Assembly: GCA_027364995.1 (NCBI GenBank)
Contig: DAHXOG010000024.1
Location: forward strand, 1-8,549
Length of the DNA stretch: 8,549 nt
From: Candidatus Mancarchaeum sp.
GTDB taxonomy: Archaea > Micrarchaeota > Micrarchaeia > Micrarchaeales > Micrarchaeaceae
Direction: 5' to 3'
How positions within the stretch are numbered: position 1 is the stretch's first letter; every line of letters begins with the position of its first letter. The position numbers and the translations under genes were made by a program. Positions 4,900 to 8,549 of the stretch are shown here, one piece after another. The notes under the pieces are model-generated. The model was not told where the DNA came from. It did not search any database and worked only from the letters and a program-made list of their open reading frames with translations.

Positions 4900-5658
4900 A
4901 TGAAGGTGTATAAATGCCCTTGCTCTGACGCTTGGGAGCAGGGCGCTGATATGCTGCATTCTTATAGTGTAGCCTCAGCGTATTGCGGCCTAAAATCCGC
5001 ATTGGACATATCCAAAGCGCTTGGGGTAGGTATCGACGACGAATCAATAAATGAAGCAATATACAGCAATGACGGGATAAAGGATTTCCTTAATTCTCTA
5101 TTCGTTAAGGAAGGCATACTGAGAAAATCCAGGCCGGAATTCGGCAGCGATGTCATAGAGAACCCAAAGGTCGATGCTTCTGCATATATAATATTTGCAA
5201 TCTTCGATGATAACCACTACCTCGTAGATGAGGATATATACGCCAATACGATGAAAAAGCTTGAAGAGAACCACACATTCATATCGCAGGATGGCAAAAA
5301 GGCCTACAATAGCATAATGCCAAAACGCTATGAGGGAGATAAATATTTTGGCGGTTCAGGATGGATACTGCTTGCGGCATTGGAGTCATACCTAAGCTTA
5401 AAAGATGGCAATCATGCAGGCGCATCAACAATACTAAATAAAATCGAGGAACTGCTGCCCAGCGAAGGGTTCATGCTTCCGGAACAGGAGTCAATCGATC
5501 CGGAATTGCTGAATCCCGTGCATGAGGGCATAAACGACTCGGTAGGAAAGACGCCTGCAAAAGATCTTCTATGGAGCGCAGCAGAGTATCTGAGGGCAGC
5601 ATCTAAAGAAATTGAAATGTCCGGAAACATGCAGTCAAAAATCGACATAAGGAGATAA
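4900..5658 (+). CDS. GH15 glycoside hydrolase (glucoamylase-like), N-terminally truncated by IS630
   Basis: The product matches the C-terminal half of prokaryotic GH15 enzymes (glucoamylase, glucodextranase, trehalase), which hydrolyse alpha-glucosidic bonds. P-C-S-D-A-W-E-Q near the N-terminus (Glu 13) fits the motif bearing the catalytic acid. R-Y-E-G-D-K-Y-F-G-G-S-G-W follows, and M-L-P-E-Q (Glu 196) fits the motif bearing the catalytic base. L-L-W-S-A-A-E-Y-L-R-A matches the closing W-S-H-A-E helix. Full-length enzymes have roughly 600-700 residues, so the beta-sandwich domain and first half of the barrel (some 350-400 residues) are missing. The frame is open from 4855, but codons before about 4894 are IS end sequence, so ATG 4900 is chosen; TTG 4861 or GTG 4864 would add 12-13 IS-encoded residues. 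It is probably a gene remnant, although the frame is undamaged. The exact GH15 substrate cannot be told. Confidence 0.75.
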   Translation: MKVYKCPCSDAWEQGADMLHSYSVASAYCGLKSALDISKALGVGIDDESINEAIYSNDGIKDFLNSLFVKEGILRKSRPEFGSDVIENPKVDASAYIIFAIFDDNHYLVDEDIYANTMKKLEENHTFISQDGKKAYNSIMPKRYEGDKYFGGSGWILLAALESYLSLKDGNHAGASTILNKIEELLPSEGFMLPEQESIDPELLNPVHEGINDSVGKTPAKDLLWSAAEYLRAASKEIEMSGNMQSKIDIRR

Positions 5659-5677
5659 AAGCGCCAAGCTTATCTCC
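5651..5677 (+). terminator. Hairpin over the stop codon of the GH15 fragment
   Basis: GGAGATAA (5651-5658, containing the stop TAA) pairs perfectly with TTATCTCC (5670-5677). Two further G-C pairs inside are possible with an AA bulge. No T-tract follows, so this is either a 3'-end stabilising hairpin or a weak terminator. Confidence 0.35.
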
Positions 5678-5707
5678 AGCTAGCCCACAGGCATACCAAT
5701 ACAAATT

Positions 5708-5758
5708 CTTTATTACCTTTGCGTTCTAATAATTGATAAGCTTCATTGTATTGCAGGT
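5708..5758 (+). promoter_or_regulatory. Putative promoter and ribosome binding site of leucyl-tRNA synthetase
   Basis: CTTTATTA (5708-5715) and TCTAATAATT (5725-5734) are candidate TATA boxes. The first would give a leader of about 27 nt. AGGT at 5755-5758 is 6 nt from ATG 5765, the same sequence and spacing as at the 67-residue gene. Confidence 0.45.
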
Positions 5759-5764
5759 ACTGTT

Positions 5765-8549
5765 ATGATTAATTATTCTGAGATAGAAAAAAAATGGCAG
5801 CATGAATGGGAAAAAGCGAAAGCATTCGAGCATGAGCCGGACGATAAAAAGTCATTGCTGGTCACTGCTGCATGGCCTTATGTCAATATGCCGCCGCATA
5901 TAGGGCACCTCAGGACCTATGGCACAGCGGACTTCTATTCCAGATACATGAGGATGCAGGGATATAACGTAATGTTTCCGATGGGCTGGCATTATACCGG
6001 CACCCCGATACTTGCAATAGTAAAAAGGCTAAAGAATAACGATCAAAGCCTGCTTGAGGAGCTCAAGGAATTCGGAATAACTGACGATGATATAAAGACA
6101 ATGACTGGGCCAATTGAGGTGGCCGATTTTTTCAGGAAGCAGTTTAAAGCGGCTTTTATAAAGGCAGGCATGGCGATAGACTGGCGGAGCGAATTCATAT
6201 CCATAGACCCGCTTTACAGCAAGATGGTGGAATGGCAGTTCAATGAATTAATGCGCGAAGGACTATTGGTCAAAGGCAAGCACCCCGTGGGCTGGTGCAC
6301 CAATGAGAACAACGCCGTAGGTCAGCATGACACCAAGGGCGAAACACAGCCTGAAATAGAAAGCATGTTCGTTGTAAAGTTCAAGGCGAAGGGGGAGGAA
6401 TCCTATTTCCTATGCGCTACATACAGGCCGGAAACGATATACGGGGTAGAAAACATCTTCATAAACAAGGATTCAGAATACGTCCTGGCAAAGGTTGGCG
6501 ATGACAAATGCTACATATCAAAGGCTTCAATCGAATTAATTTCGGGACAGTATGAAATATTCACCGAAAAGGCGATAGAGCCATCGGAACTGCTGCAAAA
6601 AACAGCGATAAACCCAATAGACAACAGCGAATTGAGTGTGCTTGCAGGGGATTTTGTCAAACCGGATTTCGGCACTGGCATAGTGATGTCAGTGCCTGCG
6701 CACGCACCATTCGATTATGTCGCAATCGCAAAGGCGGATAAAGCCAATAATAATGCTGCAGCCCGAAAATACAAAAAGGTCATAAGCCTTGGCGCAGAAG
6801 AGCCCGAAGACACTATTCCAGCGTTCGAATATATTAAAGCCGAAAGCAAGGATGCCACATCCCCAACAACTGCGGAAATTGAGGCGGCGACCAAAAAGCT
6901 ATACAGGGACGAGCAGCGCAATGGCATAATGTCTGTCGGTGCTTATAAGGGAATGGCAGTATCCGCTGCACGCACTGCAATAGCCTCCGATCTGGAAAAA
7001 TCAGGCTCATTATCATACTTATACATAATAGCAAACGACAAGCCGGTATACTGCAGATGCGGCCAGAGAGTCACCGTAAAAATAATAGATAACCAATGGT
7101 TCATAGATTACGGCAACAAGCAATGGAAGGATAAGGTCCTAGAGCATATGCCAAAGCTCAAGGTTTATCCTGAAAAGTTCAGCGCTGCGCTTATAGCATC
7201 TATAAACTGGATAGACCTGAGGGCTACTGAAAGGGCCCAGGGCTTAGGCACAAAATTCCCATTTAGCGAGGGTCATATAATAGAGTCTTTGTCGGATTCG
7301 ACGATATACATGGCGTTTTACACAATAATACCACACCTTAGGCATGCCAAGGTCGAGCCTAAGCAGCTTTCGAAGGAATTCTTCGATTTCGTGTTTAAAG
7401 GCATGGGAAAAATAGATGACGTGGAAAAGGCCACTGGCATAGATTCCAATGTAATAAAAAAATGCAGGGAATCGTTCGAATATTGGTACAGGTTCACTTC
7501 AAGGCATTCGGCATACGAGCTGATACCGAGCCATATAACCATGTATATCTTTAACCATGTGGCTATGTTCCAAAAGGACCATTGGCCTAAACAAGTAGTG
7601 CTCAATGGATTGGTAAGCTATAAGGGCGAAAAGATGAGCAAGAGCCTCGGTAATGTAATACCGTTATCGAAGGCAATAGATGAATACGGCGCTGACCCTA
7701 TAAGGTTCCTGCAGGTGCTTAGCGCAGACCTGAGCAACGATGCAGACTTCAGCGTGGAGGGCGTGGAAAGCGTAAAGGCAAAGCTCAATTTCATAGCGGA
7801 CGTGGTAGAAAGCATGGAAACTGTGGGCTCAGGGCCATTGACGCACATGGATTACTGGCTGTACTCAAAGCTTAATTCAAAAATACTGAAAGTGACAAAG
7901 GCCATGGAGGGGCTCTCGGTAAGGGAGGCGTACATAAACGCATTCTATGAATCCGTCAATGAGCTTAAATGGTACTATAGCAGGGCAGCGCCGAACCAGA
8001 TAGTATTGTCTGAGTATATAGAAAAATTATTGCTCATGCTGTCTCCTGCAATGCCGTATATGTCCGAAGAGCTATGGCACAGGCTGGGCAAGACTACATT
8101 AATAGTGACTGAAAAATGGCCGGAATACAACGAATCGCTATACAGCGAAAAGGAGGAAATTATAGAAGAGGTGGTAAAATCCACCATGGACGACATGGAA
8201 AAGGCCATTTCGCTTACCGCTCCAAAAAGCTCGGAAAAGCGCCCAAAATCAATTGCTGTAATAATAGCAAATGATTGGAAGCTCAAAGCGTACAAAGCGC
8301 TTTATGCAGAAAGGAAAATAGACAAGGTCATGGACATGAAAGAGTTTTCGGCAATAGAAAGGCAGGAGCTCGCCAAGTTTCTGTCAAAATACTCAAAATC
8401 CATGCATTCGCTCAAGCAAATGCCCGACATATCTCAAAATGAAATGGTTACGGTGTTTTCCGAAGCGAAGCCTTTTATGGAGGAAAGGCTAAAATGCGGA
8501 GTAGAGATAGTAATGGAACAGGATTCAAAGTCAGAGCGGGCTTCAAGAT
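5765..8549 (+). CDS. leuS: Leucyl-tRNA synthetase, archaeal type (partial, C-terminus off right edge)
   Basis: This cytosolic class I synthetase charges tRNA-Leu with leucine. The frame is open from ATG 5765 to the right edge (928 codons). The HIGH motif is at residues 45-48 (P-P-H-I-G-H-L-R-T-Y) and KMSKS at 623-627 (K-G-E-K-M-S-K-S-L-G-N). The inserted CP1 editing domain shows T-Y-R-P-E-T-I-Y-G-V and V-P-A-H-A-P-F-D-Y-V-A with Asp 317. G-W-C-T-N-E-N-N-A-V-G-Q-H-D-T-K-G and Y-C-R-C-G match archaeal LeuRS, as does S-R-H-S-A-Y-E-L-I-P-S-H-I before KMSKS. The anticodon-binding helical bundle and archaeal C-terminal domain follow. Archaeal family members usually have about 930-970 residues, so only a short tail is missing. 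AGGT with 6-nt spacing supports this start. No frameshift was seen in the parts I translated. Confidence 0.95.
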   Translation, partial: MINYSEIEKKWQHEWEKAKAFEHEPDDKKSLLVTAAWPYVNMPPHIGHLRTYGTADFYSRYMRMQGYNVMFPMGWHYTGTPILAIVKRLKNNDQSLLEELKEFGITDDDIKTMTGPIEVADFFRKQFKAAFIKAGMAIDWRSEFISIDPLYSKMVEWQFNELMREGLLVKGKHPVGWCTNENNAVGQHDTKGETQPEIESMFVVKFKAKGEESYFLCATYRPETIYGVENIFINKDSEYVLAKVGDDKCYISKASIELISGQYEIFTEKAIEPSELLQKTAINPIDNSELSVLAGDFVKPDFGTGIVMSVPAHAPFDYVAIAKADKANNNAAARKYKKVISLGAEEPEDTIPAFEYIKAESKDATSPTTAEIEAATKKLYRDEQRNGIMSVGAYKGMAVSAARTAIASDLEKSGSLSYLYIIANDKPVYCRCGQRVTVKIIDNQWFIDYGNKQWKDKVLEHMPKLKVYPEKFSAALIASINWIDLRATERAQGLGTKFPFSEGHIIESLSDSTIYMAFYTIIPHLRHAKVEPKQLSKEFFDFVFKGMGKIDDVEKATGIDSNVIKKCRESFEYWYRFTSRHSAYELIPSHITMYIFNHVAMFQKDHWPKQVVLNGLVSYKGEKMSKSLGNVIPLSKAIDEYGADPIRFLQVLSADLSNDADFSVEGVESVKAKLNFIADVVESMETVGSGPLTHMDYWLYSKLNSKILKVTKAMEGLSVREAYINAFYESVNELKWYYSRAAPNQIVLSEYIEKLLLMLSPAMPYMSEELWHRLGKTTLIVTEKWPEYNESLYSEKEEIIEEVVKSTMDDMEKAISLTAPKSSEKRPKSIAVIIANDWKLKAYKALYAERKIDKVMDMKEFSAIERQELAKFLSKYSKSMHSLKQMPDISQNEMVTVFSEAKPFMEERLKCGVEIVMEQDSKSERASR

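Noticed and set aside
1..8549. CRISPR array, phage genes or replication origin.
   Set aside because: No regularly spaced repeats, no phage structural or integrase genes, and no cluster of origin-type repeats were seen.

Overview
The window reads as the chromosome of an archaeon. It carries an archaeal-type leucyl-tRNA synthetase, archease, a class III signal-peptide pilin-like protein, an archaeosortase-like membrane protein, TATA-box style promoters with short leaders, and a tRNA gene with a small intron in a bulge-helix-bulge setting. The heavy use of ATA (Ile) and AGG (Arg) codons, compact spacing and the odd tRNA intron fit a DPANN lineage, possibly Micrarchaeota/ARMAN-like. That placement is inference only.

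Layout. (1) 1-733, minus strand: the N-terminal 244 codons of an exosortase/archaeosortase-family membrane protein that runs off the left edge; its start is ambiguous. (2) 886-1332, plus: archease, the activator of the RtcB RNA ligase. (3) 1351-1435, minus: tRNA-Cys(GCA) whose T-loop is interrupted by a 14-nt insert. The insert folds into a complete bulge-helix-bulge, and removing it restores a standard T-loop. (4) 1530-3140, plus: a two-gene unit of a four-CBS protein with a C-terminal domain resembling ribosome hibernation factors (HPF/RaiA), abutting a class III signal-peptide secreted or pilin-like protein. (5) 3141-3748: an AT-rich stretch with one orphan 67-residue gene and a long possible hairpin. 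(6) About 3749-4893: an IS630-family insertion sequence with an intact DDE transposase and imperfect terminal inverted repeats of about 43 bp. (7) 4900-5658: the C-terminal part of a GH15 (glucoamylase-like) glycoside hydrolase, beginning at the IS edge with its N-terminal part missing. (8) 5765-8549, plus: nearly complete leucyl-tRNA synthetase, open at the right edge.

Two themes stand out. RNA and translation functions cluster here: archease and tRNA-Cys with an intron needing exon ligation, a possible ribosome-hibernation protein, and LeuRS. Cell-surface functions also occur: archaeosortase and class III signal-peptide protein. The IS630 region is a rearrangement scar: a simple insertion into the GH15 gene should leave its 5' half on the left flank, and it is not there.
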